The notes: generated by a model not told the origin, from the letters alone. 64,000 nt of DNA from Neelides folsomi (GCA_034687125.1 JAQGBZ010000024.1:330898-394897); one strand, 5' to 3'; counted from the first letter of the stretch, positions 12,601 to 27,600 are shown. Numbers and translations: made by a program.

Positions 12601-15600
12601 TTGGTCCAGATGTCTTCAAAATTGAACTCATGATGAGCTTCCCACGTAGGCAACGATTAATTAAACTCTCCAACTTAAGTGCCTCTTATTTAGTTGAATC
12701 GTAAAGAATAAGTATGCTCTCGAGCTAAAATGAATCACTTCAATTTGTCGTTTATAACTAATTCCACATTCAGGATGACTGGGCTCCAACGAGTGTGAAT
12801 ATCTTTCGTCGTCGTATGGGATATGGGCAATCAAATCAAATGAGGGATTTTGAGCAGTCCCAAGAGATCCATCTAAATACAAGAGGAATGAACTCCCGGT
12901 TCACCTTTCATAATTCTCCTTCATTTTCCAACGAATGAGGAGCATTGATAACATTGATAAGAAATAATTTTACAAGACACATTCAATCAGCTTTATTATC
13001 TCTGCTCTGCTGAGATTTCTTTAAAGGGGATGTTAAGAAGGCTTCAATGCCTGGATATTCTCTTTATGACTCATGTGTGCTGTAAAGTTGTGATCTTTGA
13101 TCGTTATAAAGCAATTGATATAGCTTATATCTAGATTGTCTAAAGTTCAGAGCTTATAAATAAAATAATATATAGCTGCTTATATGTTAGTATGATGGCG
13201 AGATTCATACACATGATCCTTTCCATATGGTTGGATATATGAATTATTTCATGATGACATTACATGCAAGACACTCCTGGGTATAGATAGAGTTTATATT
13301 TAATAAAGCTGGCCAGTTCACCATCTACTTGTGCATCTGTTGAAAATTCGTTAAGCTTTGACAAGGAGGAATGGTTGATTAGATGCTGTTGGCTTATATA
13401 TTTGAATGAACTATCAATAAAGATAACATACGATGGTTTTATAAATACATCCTTGAAGGAAAAATATCCACACGTATGGGTATATTTTATTATATTCAGA
13501 TTTATTCATTCACCAAATGGTTAATCTTCATTTGATGCTTGAAGAGGAAATCAGGATGAATAATAATTTAAACAAAATGGGGGGATTTGAATAACATTTC
13601 ATCTTCCATGTTGATAATGGCCAGGGCGAAGAGCCCTCATTTTATTTAGTACTTCCAAGACTGCTTTGAGAATCAGTGAGTCGTGGATGAGCGAAGCGTA
13701 TGATTACATTATTATTACTCCTATTCCCGCTACTTTATTTCATTGTCTCTTTCCCTTTTCGGTTTGGTGTGGTGGTCGGAAATTTGTTCTTCGTATATTT
13801 GGATTTATCCTTTTGGGCCCTTCGTTACACACGGAAGTCCATGGAAGTAAGTTAGTGTCCACGAGTAAAGGGGATTTGAACGTGGGGAGAGCTAATGGAG
13901 GCTGAGGGTCGCTATTTGCATTTTACGGTCGTAGAGGACAACAATAACTTTGGAAGAAGGAGGAGGAGGAGAAGGCGAGGATTAAATTCTCTGCCAAATG
14001 ATCTCCCTTTCTCTCTCACATTATCCTGAAGAGTTGGTGAGCCGACTGCCATATTGGAAGTTGGGAAAGTTCTTTCCAGGGAAAAAACTTTTTACAGCCC
14101 ACAATCCCTCCCAACGAACCTCGTTCGGATAATTAATATTGATGCCTCGCTCCCGCCCTCGCCCAGAATGTCAATGTGGGCGAAGGAAAGTTTCTTTAAT
14201 AAGGTTATCATCACTCTTAATAAATACGTATAGACATAATGTTCGGCGGCCCTTCACATCGGAAGTGTAAAGTTCAAATTCCCTATATTGTCCTGGGCTT
14301 TTTAAGATTCTAATGGAAACATTTTTTATATAAAATCTCTCCTTTTAAGATAACTTGTCAAAGTTATTATAAAGTTAGTCAAAGCCGAGACTTAAATTAA
14401 TTAAAGGAAGTTTGAATTTCTCGAGATTAGTTCATTTCGTATGAGTGTATTTTATAATTATGTAAACTCGTCAAATTGAATTACTTCTCCATTTGTTTGT
14501 TTGTAGTCGAGGACTTTGGATATTTTATCCATTAACTCTTGATATATCATGGATTATTCATTCCCACAAATGTGATGGAAGCGCGAGGGGATTCAAATGG
14601 AAATCACAATTACCTGTGTAACTGTTAACTGTGTTTATATGTTCGTAGTTTACTTATTCTCGATTTTTATCGCGCAGTATGTGAGAATAATTGGTTCTCA
14701 ATCGTGGAAATAATTTCGAAATTAATTAAGATCGACTTAGATAAACGGACACGGAGAAGCAATTCAATTTGATCATGTAAGAAAGAAAAGGAGATTTTGT
14801 TTTGGATAGATCCAAGAAGGGAAAAAGTTGGTTTTAGATTTGGGGATTAGGAGAAATTCTTTCTTGTTCCACCTATCCATTATTTCCTTTTCCACGCTTG
14901 GTTCTTAATCCCAATTACGAGACTTATCGGACTTCAGCTGCTCACTTCCTCTTAAATTGGCCTAAGGTAGTTAAGCATTCCAGGGCCTTGTATTGTGGGG
15001 AAGATCAATGTTCTTCTGGACAGTGGGACATTTATTGAGGACGAGTCTCGATTTTTCTTCCTCTTCCCTATCCATCAATTGGAATTAGGTGAACTGTTGG
15101 AGTAAAAATAAGTAAACAAAGTTCTCTGTGTAGGAACTGCCTATATAATACTTGACGCACTTCTCCGATCGTGAAGTGTAAGTAAAGTATTCGATTACGT
15201 GTCGCACGCTTGTCCCTTTCTTAATGGGCGACTCGCGTGACAAGTTTGGGGTTCTTCAGGAGCTCAACAGCCCTACAGAAACCTTTAGAATATATATCTT
15301 TTGACGGCATTTTCCTCCTAGTGATTTTCATTTTACATATCTCTCGCCCCCTAATAATAATCTCGGCTCAAAAAGTAATTTCGCCAAAAACTCGACTCTT
15401 GCAAATTAAACGACAACTCCGGTCAGAATAACTCGGAGATATGAATGGGATCGATAAGGGTCCTAATGTATAGCATGGAAACAAATTTACGCCCAATTCC
15501 TCATGGATTTATGAATTAATGTATGAATATTTTCAAATTATAGGCTTCGTTTTATTTTACCGGATCAGAACAGTTCGGGAGTCAATGTGGGCAAGCAAGC

Positions 15601-18600
15601 TTAGCATGTTTGGAGTATATTCGAAAATTTCATAAATTACATCTGTAAAGTTGTTCAGCACAATTGTGCTGATTCAATGGAACTTTGGCAAGATCGGTTG
15701 TAATCATGTATTGGATAATTCCTTCTATGAAGAAAATTAATTTTAAGTCTCAACGACAAATGGATCAAGAATATACAAGTGATTATAAAATTGGAATGTA
15801 TCAATGTAATGGGATTATTTCTATTTTCTTGACGTTTGCTAATTGAGATGAAATTTTTTTCCTACTCTTTAGCCAATGGGAATTTGGGTAAAAACGATCT
15901 GAACTTATCCATATGCTCTTTATACCAAGAAGCAAATCATTTAAAACTACCTCTTGATGCTTAAGTGGGGGGAGCCATGCTAGATTTTATAATAAAGAAG
16001 CTTGGGAAGCGTCTTTTGCGTACAACTTTGCTCGTCAGATCAGGGTCAAATTTCTCCAAGAAATCGGATCATTTAAGGGTTCATAATGTCAAGAATGACA
16101 TTTTACTGGAAGAAAATTGATGACGAAGATTGGGAGATTTACAATAGGAAGATCTGGGTAAAATCTGGGAGGTTTTTGTACTTTTTTCATATCGGTTTGA
16201 TCATTTAAGGTATTTGTCATATACGCATTGGTGTTGGGTTACATATTCTTCTAAATGATTACTTTCATATTTGCTATAAACTCAGAACTGATTAGCAATT
16301 ATTGTTTCAAGTTCCATTTGTCCTATATAAGAATGAAGTTATAATCATTAATCATTTTCATACAATGATCATTTGACACATTATGACACAAATTGCCAAG
16401 AGTTGGAAGTTGAGGTTAAAGGGAATCAAAGGTTCTCCTTTGAAGATAAATTCATTCCTACAATTTGCATTGCTCCAACTTTTAATCATTGTATTCATTC
16501 TCTCGCCTCCTTTGTGTTGAAATTTTAATCCGACTAATGACAATCATGTGCATTCATTGATATATCCATATCCGGCTTATCATTGGATATATCCGCCCAA
16601 TTATGAGGATTTCATAAGTGGTAACAACTGTTGGGTGGAGACGTGAAGTGAAATCTCAACTAAATATTTCTTTTTATATCTTGCAGCAAACCGTACAGGC
16701 TGGGCAGATGGCCTATGCTGGAGGAGCAGGCGGAGGTCTGCAAAACGGAGACTTGTCATCTGCAGGCGTCGTTCTTCAGCAAATGAAAGTTGACAAAGAA
16801 TTGGGTCAAAATTACAGTCCAAATTCTGGAGTTGGAAGTCAGACGGTGGAGATTCAAACGGTAAGCTCTCGTACATTTAATTATCCAGAGTCGAGAATAA
16901 TGGATTTTATAATTTTAATGGGAAGAGACCGAGAGATGAACGATTGCATAATGTATGACTTTATATATGAAATTTTAGCAAACAGAGCCAGAGCCGGAGG
17001 GTGGAAATGGGCTTCTCATGGCTGGAGTCACCGTCGGTGGAATCGCACAAGGGACGTCAACGGGGACTCAGAATTCAAATGACTCAAATTGTTTGGCTAA
17101 ACACCAACCGAAACGTCTCCACGTCTCGAACATCCCATTCCGATTCAGAGATCCAGACCTTAGAGCCATGTTCGGGGTAAGATTTTTTTCTTCTTCTTTG
17201 TCCTCGCTTGATTTATGAAATCTTTGCTTTTTCGTATGCTTGGAATAGATTCGATATCCTACATAGCTCAATGTTGTACAAAATTTGTACAACACTTTTT
17301 TAATCCTAATTGTTCTATAGATTATAAAATTCTAAAATTTTCGATAAAATAGTCTTATTAAGTCTTATTGACTATTATATGAAGTTGTGGGTGTGTGAAA
17401 AGGATTTAATGTTGGATAAAAAGCCTTTTCACGCTGAATTAAGTTTTCAGCAAAAGTCGTTATTTTATAATATTTCCATCTTCTTCTGTGGCGTGGGGGA
17501 TATGAAGATCTCCTAGCGGAGTCTTTACTCACTTTGACTTCTAGTCTTGATGCATATTTCATTGAATAAATGTCCTTACCTCTCCGCCTTTACATAGAAG
17601 AAAAGTGGGAAGAAACTGAGGAATAAATTCTTCACGTTCAAACTCAACTTTTAAGCTTCATTGGTTGAAGTGCGAATTCAACCATCAAAGTTATGGAGAA
17701 AGGAGTGAGTAAGTATTTGACTCGAAGTAGGGGGGCGGAAGGAGGAGAAGAGAAATGGCCAAAAAGAGAGTCTTAGAGAAATAAAGGCTCTTAACTCGAG
17801 AGAGAAAGTGGGAGAGATATAGAATAGATAAAAATTTAAAGTGTTCTCCATAAGTGGTCTCAAAATGGTTTTATACCTGACTTCCTCTTTTAAATCTTTC
17901 CCTATTCCAAAAAATATGGAGAAATTAGAGAACAATTTATATTTCATTCCGAGATTTTACCGATCCTTTTCTTTTCTAAAAAAATAAATTCATTCTTATA
18001 ATGTGATTTTCCTAGATATTCTTTCCAATATTTTCCAAAAAATCCTAATGTCTTTTTGGAATTATATTTCAATGCTTTTATTACTACGCATGGACATGGA
18101 CCATAAATATAAAATGAAATAGTTGGGAAAGGAACATATAAATAAAAGTATGTTGAATGGGTCATATATGGAAAGATCAATTTTATTAAATGATCTGTGG
18201 AATATCTTGTTAAGCTTTTAGCTCCATTTTAGTTTCCATTTTACTCTTGGATAGTTTGGATAGATGATGAGGAAAACTGCAGGTGACTTTGGAGTGGAAG
18301 ACCATTTGGGTGTCCACTACTCTGTCAATGATCCCCATTTCCATGACGACGATGGATTGGATTTGGTTTTTATTTGGCCTCTTGAGATTTGATGAGACCA
18401 GGGGGACAGCTCGGTTGTTCTCTCCGTATTCTCAACTTTCTTGCTCTATCTCCCTTGTAATGGATTGTCTTAGGAGAAGAAGGAAAGGCTGTCAGGGAGA
18501 AATGTTCAAAATCTGCCCTAGTCCTTTTATTATTCCTTTCACCTTTTCTCTCAAGATCCATCTTCGGGTTTTCCTCCAATGGGCTCTCCTTAATCCAATC

Positions 18601-21600
18601 CACTGTGATCCTCTATGTCCTTCTCACGACCGAGACTTGGGAACATCCCATGTTTCCGAATGAGAACTGGCAGGGTCGTTTTCTCTCAAAGATGCAGATG
18701 AATTGCTCCGATTCCCTCAACCCTCCTTCCTCCTTTGTCATTCCCAATTCACATCCAGGTTCCCATATCATTTGGGCGGAATTGGGATCCTCCCGAGTTT
18801 TTATCCCTACTTTTCCAATGAAATGAAAAATGTTGTAGGGATTTATCTCTTTCAAACACAAATAAATACTTGAGACATAGAAGAGATATCAGTGAAAGTG
18901 GATTTGGTCTCATATTTCTTATTTATTTAGAGATCTCCCCTTTTATCATGCGAATAAGATTCAAAATAAACCATTTTTCCTTCCTTTTTTCTTCTGAATT
19001 TTCCGAATGAAAATGAACTTCAACGATTTTAAATTGAATGACTGGAATGGGATCAAAGACATTACTAGTATTATACTAAACTTTGAATTGGAAGTCCGTT
19101 CGGATCCTGGTGGAGTAATCCTACTGAATTGAATTTTCTCTCTCTTTCAAAAGCCTCCTTTTCCCCTTCATCCGCATATGAGAATCTCACTCTCTCTCGT
19201 TCTTGACTATTTCGAATAAACTTGAATAAAGTTCCTTTGAAAGCAAATTTTCTTCTGGTTCTCCAAAACATTTTCCTATCTGTATTGAGAAAATCAATAA
19301 TATCCTTTCAAGCGTACAAACTCTGAATATAACTATAAACTATTAAAGTGAGTAGTTCCTGAATATTACAAAAGTATATGTTGTATGTAGTTATTTTGTA
19401 TGATGTTTCCATTTATTGTTTGTGGAATATAACTAAAAGGATTCGAATGTATTAGGTTCATGAGCTATATATAAATATTTATTTTGATTGAAAGTCTTAT
19501 TGTTCTTCTGTAACTTTCTCCTGAGACAAGTGAAGATAGTTGTTTTGTCCTCTGTAACATTTGGAGTCGTCTTTAGTTTTTGGAAGAGATGTTGCAGACG
19601 AAAGTAATCTGATAAATACACAGACATTATTGTTAGCTCTTCTTATTATTTCAAAATACGCTCACTCTGCTTTTCCAACTTTTCTATTGTATGGGTATAT
19701 TTAAAGACAAAGAGATAAAAGGATGGGAGTTTCGTGCTTTGTAACATGATTGTTTTATTAACTTGTTATTTGCTATCAATTACTAAAAATGAATTCTTTT
19801 AGAGAGAATAATAAAAGTTGTTTACTAAATATATATTTTGTTTTTCTACAGCCATATGGAGCCATCTTAGACGTTGAGATCATATTTAACGAGCGAGGAT
19901 CCAAGGTATGACTTTTATTACAATTTTATAATGACAAGATTTATTTAATCGAATTTTGATTTTATATATTATAAAAGGAATGTAAACTTAATAATGTGAA
20001 TTCTAATCATAATAATGTCATTTAATCTTTTTTATAAAAGCTCCAGAGAAATTGTTATTGTAGGGTCGTTAAAATATTTAGGGTCAGTTCAAATTGATAG
20101 ACATCTCTTGATCGTGTAAATGATGTAGTTGTGCGCGAGAGCGTATAAAGTGAAAATTGAAAATATAGGAAAGTTAATAAATAAATATCTTCGAATCCTT
20201 TAGTGTGGAGGAATATTTAATAATAATATTTAATATGTGACATTCCCTTTTATATTTATACTTATTCTCCTTCACTTTACTTACCTTTTACAATCTCTTT
20301 TTCTGTAAAATTGTACTTAATGACTGACCATAAAATTCCCCCTTGACTTTGTATAGGGTTTTGGTTTCGTAACATTCGCCAATTGTTCTGATGCTGAACG
20401 AGCACGCGAGAAACTTCATGGCACTGTGGTAGAAGGGCGAAAAATTGAGGTTTGCATGACACGTATTTACTACTTTTTATATTTCTTCTAATTTTTAATA
20501 TTTGAATTTGTACATTTTTTGATGAATTGATGATGATGATGATGATGATGGGATATGTAGTACGTATTATTATACTTATTATACATATACTTATCACGTA
20601 TTTGTAAAAGCTCTTAAATAGACTTTTTTAATACTTACTCTACTTCAACTTCTATACCATACGAAAACTCAACTAATGCTACTTTCGACATTTTTTTATT
20701 TATATTTCGATCAAGTTGATAATGGTGTGATGAGCAAGCTTTATATATTATTACTCTTAAACAATGATACATTCCACTCTGGAATCTGGATGGTCAGAAA
20801 TATTGAATGATTTGAATGAGGAAGGGATCCTTGTTCAAAAAGCTTCACATTTGCTGCGAATGACTCATTTTTTTGTTTTGTTATGCCTGCATATGCCGCT
20901 TTTATTAATTCTAGCTATAGTGTATTTAGAACACGATCTTGCGAGATTAACCAGAGACCGCGTGAGAAAAACGCTGCTTTTACTACTTATATACTAAGGG
21001 AATTCGGGTATATTCGGGTTGGATCCTAACCCATTGAGAGGTCGGATTCATTTGATCTTTTATTGTAATCTGGAATCATTATTTGGCTGCATTCCTAATT
21101 GATTATATTTATAATATTATTATACGTCGAATTGCATCTTTTGGTTCGCACATACTGAAAGCACAATTTACATTGGGCTTCTGGTGTCGTCCTTTCTCTT
21201 GTTATATTTTATTTACCAAAAACGTACTTGATAATATTACATAAAAAAACTACTTCCCACTTTTCCTTCCTTTTTTATTGATTGGAATTTCACATTGAAT
21301 GGTTCTCGTTTTTACGATTTTGAGTATTTTTTATATTTTTTTAATATTGATATTGTTTCTTGTACTATTTTTCATAGCTCGATGAATGTATGCACCCGTC
21401 ATTTAAGTGTGTCATCATAAACCCTATACAATTTTTTATTATTATTACCAAAAAAAATTTCAATTTTCTTCAACTTTCTTTATTTCAATATTTGACTTTT
21501 TTTCCATTTATTGCTTTTCTCTTCAATCCACCTTTTTTTCAAATCCTATACTTCTCTATATTATAAAATTGTTGAAACTAATTTGTGAGAGTAAATAATT

Positions 21601-24600
21601 AAATTATAAGAAATAATTAAAGCCTGTTTGCCGAGGAGTTGTCGAGTTAATTTCAAGGAGAGGGCTCAAAGCGGCGGATTTATATCACTTGGCAAAAAAG
21701 AGTTTGTGCCAAGACCATTAGGCAATTTGATGATAGTTGAAATTCCGTCGCCTACGTCTTTTCCTCCCAAGACTCGTTAGCAAGTTTTGGGTGTGAGCTG
21801 GGAAAGATCTATTGAGTTACCCTCGGGCCCCTCCTATTTCACGACAAAGACAGCTGAGAGACAGTTGATGAAGATTTCTTGAGGGAATTTCATTTAATCT
21901 AGCCAGGAGTATAATATATTTTAACATGGTAGGAGTTATAAGGTCTTATTTAATGGTTAGTAAAGGTGTGTGTTATATTATAAGTAATAAGGGGGTTTTA
22001 TATAAACTATTTGTAGTCACTTGAGGGTCTTTTTGAAAAAGGGTAAGCATAAAAATCCTGACGTTCTCTTGTCTTGTCTTGGCGGACAGGGAGAGTGAAA
22101 GTCACCTGGAGAAAGTTCGAGACCCGAAGACTCGGAGGAGAATCTTCTCTGTAAGTTGAGATCAAAAGTTGTCTCCTGCTCTCCTCTTCCAAATGCTGTA
22201 CATGAGGATGAACTTTGTCTTTTGGGGGTTTGAGAGCCGATATGGTTTAATTGCCTTTTCACTCCGTCTTTCCACAAAGGAAAGAATGCTTTTAGCTAAA
22301 TTGAATCCACATCTTCTCCCTACCCAATTTCTTCTCCTAGGGTGTCTGGGAAATTTCCTTGTTTTTTGAATATTGGCTAATTTCATCCCCTTAATTCAAA
22401 GAGGAATGGCGTGGGGAGGAGATGTTGTTGGAATGGGATTCAAATCATAGAGAATGGCCTGTACTTTTTCTGCCTCCATATAGCTCTCTCTTTCTCGCTT
22501 CCCCATTTTCACCCAGAATGAGAAATGTACACGAAGATGTGGTACATTGTAGTTGAGGAAGGGGGATCGATGATGAAGATGAACCTTTTGCCACTCTACT
22601 CAATTCTCCCTACTTTCTCTACGATGAGGAATTGTGGAGGAAGTATAGAAGCTCAATGCCAGGGAAGCCTCCTTTTGTTATATAAGTACGCTAATCCTTT
22701 TTCCGACCTCGTGAAAAATCCTTTTACTACTCCTGCCGAGAAGGATCGGGAGGAAAGTTGAGAATGGAATTGAATTGACTTTTCCCTAAGCTGGAGGTAG
22801 GATAGGAATACAAGTAGAGAGTGAAACAAAGAGACACTTGATAGACTTAAATAGCTTCCCATAATGTTTCTCTATTTGGTTGAACTCCTTCGGAAAATCC
22901 TCATCAACTTTCCCTTTGTTTAAAGATTAATGATGAGTCGTTAGCGGCGTATGTGAGCTCCCTATAGATTTATCTCCTTATTAATCAACCAACACGTCTC
23001 TTTGACTTTGGCACCCCTTTTTGTTCCCTGACACCTCCGTTGGTTCATCCGGTGAGTAATGAGGATGTTGAGGAAATCTCCCGATTTCTCAGACTCAACT
23101 CACTCAATGTTATCCGACGTTTACTCATGGGAGGATGATAAATCAAAGCGACGCCAGTCTTTCATGCCATCTGATCCGTCGATCCTCTTTCCAATATCTT
23201 CCCATTTTTACTTCCATAATCCAATATACCTTCGATTAATATAGCGGAGGACGCTATGGTCGCTATTCACTTCTGCTATATAGTCAAATTGAATTATTCC
23301 ATTTTTCCTAGTCTAGTTTTTTTTTCTCAAGGAAAATCACATTCGCACTTTTCTTATGAGGAATAATATATTAGGCCTTTCATGATATGATGAATGGATT
23401 TAATAAAAACCACCAACGATGTTAGAGAAAGTAGGAATCGCATTCTTCATTTTATTCCTGTGCTATCTGCATTCGACCGTGTAGTTTTTGTGCATTGGCC
23501 GTAAAATCTTTTTTGCCACATACCACATAAATAATCAATGATACTAATTGAATTCCTATTGTTGAAAATGCTTCCATTCATTGTTGTGAAAGGTTTTTGC
23601 ATTTTTCCACCATACTTTAACATTTTTGTAGGTTTGGCTATGGTTGAGTGAAATCATATCACACAAATCTCACGATAACTTTAATGGACGTGTTAATGAG
23701 TGCATCCAATTAATGCATTTAATTTGTAATTACATTTATGAAATTATGTAGATAAATTCTAAAAAGTAGATTAACACTAAAAGAGTAATTTGTCAATAAT
23801 GTTCGCTTTTGTATACAATTATGAATTTATATTTAAAGTAACATAATGGGAATTGGGGCCAATTCATAGAATATTTTGTTTTTGATTTTGGAATGCGAGA
23901 GAGGTAAATTGTGGTTAAATTTTGATTCTGACTTGAAACCATTGCGGCAGTTCCGTCATCTTTTTAACACTAACACAATGGTGAATGACACGGTGAACCG
24001 CTTTTGTGCTTTACTGCTTCTTCTCTCATCAACCACCTTGAGGAGGTTGAGGAATTGATGGGGTGGTATGTGGGTTTTTGGATGACTGGTCTCGAACTGT
24101 TTGAATTGATGTGAAGTGGAAAGTCAAAGTAGCATTAGATGAAATGTATTCCATAGAAGTTTAAAAAAGTGAGTAATCCGCAAGAGTCTTCCGAGGCATG
24201 AACAAATTAAATGAAAATGAGAAACTCCCGCGAATGTTAACCATCATCTCTTTCTTTTTGATTCCTCCGACCCTTTAGGTGAATAATGCAACGGCCCGTG
24301 TTCAGACGAAGAAGCCACTCGCTGCTGGAATTGCCAACGGTCAGTTTCTAAATTACTTTCCCCATGCCACTCATCCTCTCTTTCAATCTGGTCAAGTCCC
24401 TTCTTGCCAATTGATTCTTATATCCTCTCTGCTTTTGGACTGTTTCTACTACTATTACAAACCGCTCTTTTCCAGCTTCTTTTTCCTATTTGCTCCCTAT
24501 CTTTGAATCAAATATTAATGGCACTGAACAGTCTCGCCCCATTAATTTCCAAACCCCCCGACGAATGGTCGATCGAGTTGATATTCATAAAACCTTAAGT

Positions 24601-27600
24601 ACTTCCATTACCCTCTTCCTATTCTATATGAACTATGAACTTATTTATTTATTCATTATCACTGGGTGGGGATCTTTATTTAAAACTTTCCAAATTCCAA
24701 AAACTCCAAATTTAAAACTTCTACCTTCGTTGTTGCGCATCTTTTTATATTATAAATTACATCATTTTGGTACAATCATTTTTAAAGTATAATCATATCC
24801 TGGAGGACATAAACATGACATGAAAATATTATATTTCCTTCAGAATTGAGAAAGATGTTGGGTCAATTCATACTTGTGTAAGTACTTAAATTAAGTTAGG
24901 TGCATTTGCATGGAAAGCGAGTTGTCACCATTTGTCAATCGAGTGAGATAAAACAGAAGATTTAGTGTGAGCTTGTGGCATCAACAACCATTTTGAGTTA
25001 CTTTGTAAAAAGCCGTGGGGGAGGAAGATTCATTCTTTTTTGAAAAAGCATATAGGAAGAGAGGGAGAAGAAGGAGGAAAGGGAGAGAGACACAAACGCG
25101 AATATTTATTCTCAACTTCCTCGTACGAACTTGGTTCGGAGAAGGAGTTTTATATCTCTGGGCATAAAAGCGGAATCTCATATGGCAAATGTAGATTTAG
25201 ATCCACTGACAGCTTTATATAGGACCCGTAAAGAGACAAGATAATTCTGCCAACTGTGCGGCATTGGTGACTCTCCATACATTACTCTCCGTTCCCTGCA
25301 GTTCCCAAAATATACACGGAGAAGTTTTGATAACGGCACATGCACTTTGTACATGTACTTATAATAGTCGATATTAAACCCTGTGTGTTATATCCCACAT
25401 TCTATAATGGTTATATACGAATTTGGGCTTTCTTCCTCTTTCATTTTTTTCTGTCTTTTTACGCTCGTCACGTCTGGGGGAACGGAGGTTGTTTCAAATC
25501 TCTTACGAGAGCCCCCCGTCTTCAAAAGACGTGATCATGTTAATTTGGATCTCTATCACACCATTTTACAACCCAAAATCTCCTGGCCGAATAAGAATTG
25601 TGGGCCTTGGCGAAGGTTCCGCTTGAACCGGAACCCCAATGAATCTCGCCTTGATTTACTCCGACCGATCGAGGGAATTCCTTATGTTCGCCCTGACTCT
25701 CCAAATTACTCCCTTTCTGTCTTCATCAAATTTATTGGGGTGGAAGATGGAAAGTTTGAATTGCTTCCTTTTGCAAATCAGTCAGGGTCTTTCGAGCTGC
25801 TAACTAACTAAACTAAAAGACCCATTTCTTGTAATTCACATTTAGCTAGTTCAACTACGCCGTGATGAATGTGAAATGATTAGAATCCTTAAATCCAAAT
25901 AAATTAAGGACATCAGCTCCAGGGATTAATATATTCGCTCATTAGTTTAGATTTGGGCATTTTTCCAAAGAGTAATACATATGCTTTTACCTTTGAACTG
26001 AGGTAAGAAAGGATGACGAAGATGATTAAAAACTAGAAACTTGTATGTAATATGAACGCAAGTTAAAAAGTCTCTCTTAGTGAAAAGACTTTTAAGACAT
26101 TTTAATTATTTACTCAGAAAGTAAAGGTTTTTCATACAAAATTCCTTGCCATTTCTAGAGGAAAGATTTAATTAGACTTTGAAAAATGGAGAAGAAAGGA
26201 GAATTTCTCCAAGCTTTAATAATGTAAAAGATGTTTTATTTTCAAAGAGATTCTGAGAGTGAGGAACACATATAGAGATGCATACTATTATGTATGGTAT
26301 CTGTTTGTATAATGTATGTAGTATTTAATGTACAATTTTGAATGTTCTTTTCTTGGTTTTTATTGTCAAAATTACTTTTTGATGTCCTTATTGCATTAAC
26401 GGAGACTAGAGTTATGGAAGGAGTGGATTAGACCCAACAGCCGCTTTTAGAGAAATGAATTGAGCAATAAATGCGAACAGGAAGGAATTAATGGTAACGA
26501 CATGGGAGGATAAAAAAGGCTGTTTAACCTTATTTTCGAAGTTTAGGAAATGAGAAGGAGAATTGAAAGGATTTCTTAAAAGAGACTCTTCTCAATTTAC
26601 ATATTTACATTTACTTTTGGACCAGAAGGAATAGAGGGAAGAGATAGAGGAAATTTTATGAGATGGCATACATCATCGAGTGGGAGGAACCCAAAGAGAT
26701 TTGAAAAGGGATTAGTCCACCAACTCCTTCTGTCTTATCTCTTGGGTAATATTTAGACCCAGGAGCTTGGAAAATGGGAGATGAAACTTTTCCAAGGAGG
26801 TTAAAAGAGAGTTGATAGAGATGCCTACTTGAGTGTGGAGGCAATTCTTTCCCATTTGGCCCATCTCCTTCATTCGGGAAAATGAAAGGTATAAATGGGG
26901 TGTGGAGGAGCGTAGTTATGTAATATACACGGATGCATAGTCCATTTCCTTTCCTTTGCATACAGCTGGGATCCTCTCCATTCCGCACAACCGAATGTGA
27001 ACCATGTCTCTCTGTGTGCGTTCGGATTCAAAAATAGTAGTTACATTTTAGTTTCAATCGGGCGGGCGTTTGGGTCTTTTGGATTATATGTAAATTCACA
27101 CGAATACTTCATATAATGCAATTTTGAATGTTTGGATGGTATGAATGGAGATAGGGAACTATACGAATAATAGTTAAAAGTATGATTATTGTATAATCTG
27201 AGGGTGTGTAATGAAATGGACGGGTGACGTATATTAGGTGTTAGTCTGCCTCAACTTCCCTGGTCTTGGTTTGGGCCAGCAGCGTCTCCTGCTGCAGCTG
27301 CCGCTCTTCCCACCAATCCTCTAGTCCTCGCTTCTAGACCGTTAAGAAGGAGGTAAGTTAGTTAAAATGGGTTCTATGCCATGTAAAACATATTTGCATG
27401 GAAGAGAAAAGATTGCCTCTCGAGAGGTTCAGAAATTGGTTCCTGGGCCCTAGACCCAAACTGGAAGGTCTGGAAAAAGAGGGAAGGGAAAGAATAATAA
27501 AATGGATCCTTGTTCATTTACGAACACTTAAAGCTCTCTCCCTCTGTTCTCACTCTAGCCTTGGCCTGGAGGAGGGTCGTCGTATTAAGGCAACATTAAG

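Noticed and set aside
18283-18663. 126-codon ORF and an alternative frame reading [18 protein letters not shown] near 18280
   Set aside because: The GC-richer intronic island leaves several frames open on both strands. No family match and no phase-compatible exon pair was found.
22100-22140. GTTCGAGACCC, resembling a tRNA B box
   Set aside because: No matching A box or cloverleaf around it. I found no tRNA, rRNA or CRISPR array in the window.
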